This document shows, in pieces, positions 5,641-7,343 of a stretch of DNA of 7,343 nucleotides (positions are counted from its first letter, which is position 1; each line of letters starts with the position of its first letter). Position numbers and translations under genes: made by a program. Origin of the DNA: JANRLJ01 sp034437895 (GTDB lineage: Bacteria; Chloroflexota; Anaerolineae; Aggregatilineales; Phototrophicaceae); assembly GCA_034437895.1 (NCBI GenBank), contig DAOTTO010000441.1, positions 1 to 7,343 of the forward strand, given 5' to 3'. The notes beneath the pieces are model-generated. The model was not told the DNA's origin and searched no databases. It saw only the letters and a program-made list of their open reading frames with translations.

Positions 5641-7343
5641 ATGGGCATGACCCAAACCGCATTACCCGTCCGCAGCGCCATCGCTAAAGCGCATACTTGG
5701 AATGCCGAAAGTGTGTTCCTCACGCCGGACGATTGGAAATTGGCTGCGGCAGAAGTCGTCGCCGCGCTGCCGGAAGTGCAAAAATTTAAAGGCCGTTTGG
5801 CGGAAGGCGCATTAGTGTTGGCGGATTATATGGATGCCGCCGATAAACTCACGCGCAAGGTCGGCAAAGTGTTCGTTTATGCCAGCATGTCCAGCGCGGT
5901 GGATACAGGCGATCAACAAGCGACGGCGATGTCGGGACAGGCGCGGGGCTTATTCGGACAGGTGATCGCGGCGCTGGCGTTTGGTCGCCCTGAACTGCTG
6001 GCGATTGGGCGCGAAACGCTGGAACAATGGCTGAAAGGGGAGCCGCGCCTCGCCGTTTACGCGCAGTATGTGGATAACTTGTTCCGGCTGGAAACACACG
6101 TCCGTTCTGCCGAAGTCGAAGAAGTGCTGGGTATGGTGATCGACCCTTTCAGCGGCGTTCAGACGGCTTACGGGCAGTTGACCAACGCCGATATGACCTT
6201 TCGTCAAGCGGTGGGCAGCGACGGTGCGGAATATCAGGTGGCGCAGGGCAGCATCGGCACGCTGCTCGATCATCCTGACCGCGAAGTCCGCCGGACGGCG
6301 TGGGAAAGTTACATGGATGGCTATGTCGCGTTCAAGAATACCATCGCCGCCACGTATACGGCTTCTGTCAAGCAGGATGTCTTTATGGCACGGGTGCGCG
6401 GATACAGCTCCAGCCTGGAATCATCGCTTTTCGCCAACAATATCCCGATGGCGGTGTTCCGTAATTTGGTCGATACGTTCAAGCGCAACATCCCTACCTG
6501 GCACAAGTATTGGGCGGTCAAGCGGCGGGCGATGGCGCTGGAAAGCATCCACACCTATGATGTGTGGGCACCGATCCTGGAAAAAGATCAGCCTGTGCCG
6601 TATACGCAAGCCGTCGATTGGATTTGCGAAGGGATGCAGCCGCTCGGCGCGGATTATGTGAATGCGCTGCGGCAGGGCTGTTTGCAAGATCGCTGGGTGG
6701 ATATTTATCCGAATCAGGGCAAGCGACAGGGGGCATTTTCCAGCGGCGTACACGATACCTTTCCGTTTATCATGATGAGCTACGATGATAACTTAGGCGC
6801 GATGAGTACCTTAGCGCACGAACTCGGTCACTCGATGCACAGTTATCTCTCGCGCAAAAATCAGCCAGCGGTCTATTCCGGCTATTCGCTGTTCGTGGCG
6901 GAAGTCGCATCTAATTTTAATCAGGCGATGACACGGGCGAATCTGATGAACACCATGACCGAGCGCGATTTCCAAATCGGGCTGATTCAAGAGGCGATGG
7001 GCAACTTCCACCGTTATTTCTTCATCATGCCCACACTGGCACGGTTCGAGTTGGAAATTCATGAACGCGCCGAGCGTGGGCAGGGCATCACCGCGCAGGA
7101 TATGAACGCGCTGATGGCGGATTTATTTGCTGAAGGCTACGGCGACGAAATGACGCTTGACCGCGAGCGCGACGGGATCACTTGGGCGACCTTCGGGCAT
7201 CTCTATAGCAATTTTTATGTGTATCAATACGCGACGGGCATTTCTGCGGCTCATGCGCTTTCCGAGAAGATTTTGGCAGGCGATGACGGTGCGGCGCAGC
7301 GCTATGTCGAGTTTTTGAGCATGGGCAGTTCGGTCTATCCGTT
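5641..7343 (+). CDS. pepF: Oligoendopeptidase F, M3 family (3' end outside window)
   Basis: An uninterrupted frame of 567 codons runs to the window end without a stop; family members are about 600 residues, so roughly the last 30-40 residues are missing. The zinc site is intact: HELGH at residues 393-397 (His393, Glu394, His397) and, 24 residues on, Glu421 in VAEVAS as the expected third ligand. The segment before it, GAFSSGVHDTFPFIMMSYDDNL (split here as 365-375 and 376-385), is the family's substrate-site signature. Near the end, FGHLYSNFYVYQY gives His520 and Tyr526/Tyr528/Tyr530, matching the His/Tyr cluster that M3 enzymes use in catalysis. The N-terminal half is the helical oligopeptidase F domain. 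The enzyme should be cytoplasmic, cutting short peptides in peptide recycling; there is no signal peptide. It is transcribed divergently from the kinase operon. One oddity is Gln428 after Asn427, where relatives usually have Glu. Confidence 0.93.
   Translation, partial: MGMTQTALPVRSAIAKAHTWNAESVFLTPDDWKLAAAEVVAALPEVQKFKGRLAEGALVLADYMDAADKLTRKVGKVFVYASMSSAVDTGDQQATAMSGQARGLFGQVIAALAFGRPELLAIGRETLEQWLKGEPRLAVYAQYVDNLFRLETHVRSAEVEEVLGMVIDPFSGVQTAYGQLTNADMTFRQAVGSDGAEYQVAQGSIGTLLDHPDREVRRTAWESYMDGYVAFKNTIAATYTASVKQDVFMARVRGYSSSLESSLFANNIPMAVFRNLVDTFKRNIPTWHKYWAVKRRAMALESIHTYDVWAPILEKDQPVPYTQAVDWICEGMQPLGADYVNALRQGCLQDRWVDIYPNQGKRQGAFSSGVHDTFPFIMMSYDDNLGAMSTLAHELGHSMHSYLSRKNQPAVYSGYSLFVAEVASNFNQAMTRANLMNTMTERDFQIGLIQEAMGNFHRYFFIMPTLARFELEIHERAERGQGITAQDMNALMADLFAEGYGDEMTLDRERDGITWATFGHLYSNFYVYQYATGISAAHALSEKILAGDDGAAQRYVEFLSMGSSVYP

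Noticed and set aside
6224..6661. 145-codon frame overlapping the peptidase gene in another frame
   Set aside because: The peptidase frame is continuous with intact catalytic motifs, while this frame is rich in Arg, Ser and Trp with no domain.

Overview
The window reads as an ordinary stretch of bacterial chromosome, probably from a Chloroflexota (Anaerolineae-like) organism. That is an inference. It rests on a Uma2-family gene (a family heavily expanded in Chloroflexota and Cyanobacteria), a soluble PAS/PAS/GAF histidine kinase, an exported PD40 beta-propeller, moderate-GC coding sequence with more AT-rich gaps, and gaps filled with hairpin-rich sequence and short dispersed repeats. I see no rRNA, tRNA, CRISPR array, transposase or phage gene.

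Layout. Positions 1-561 (+) encode a Uma2-family PD-(D/E)XK nuclease-like protein. The gap 562-785 holds two copies of a 19-bp repeat and then five exact 7-bp units that run straight into the ATG of a short-chain dehydrogenase (786-1544, +). A third copy of the 19-mer lies just after that gene. The stretch 1545-2273 has no certain gene: it holds a doubtful small membrane-protein frame (1647-1946, -) and a multi-stem hairpin element (about 1998-2106). A two-gene minus-strand operon follows in map order: the exported beta-propeller protein (2274-3353) lies downstream of, and almost touches, the histidine kinase (3357-5369). The divergent intergenic region 5370-5640 has a 12-bp inverted repeat next to the kinase start, a second multi-stem element (5473-5566), and the ribosome binding site of an M3-family oligoendopeptidase F gene (5641 to beyond the window end, +).

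Working together. The one clear functional unit is the kinase and beta-propeller pair, where the propeller start lies 3 nt after the kinase stop and uses a TTG start codon. The kinase has no membrane segment and no response regulator in the window, so its partner must be encoded elsewhere. The other genes look independent. I found no convincing undescribed multi-gene system. The most unusual material is the intergenic structure and the translation-start arrangement at the operon junction.
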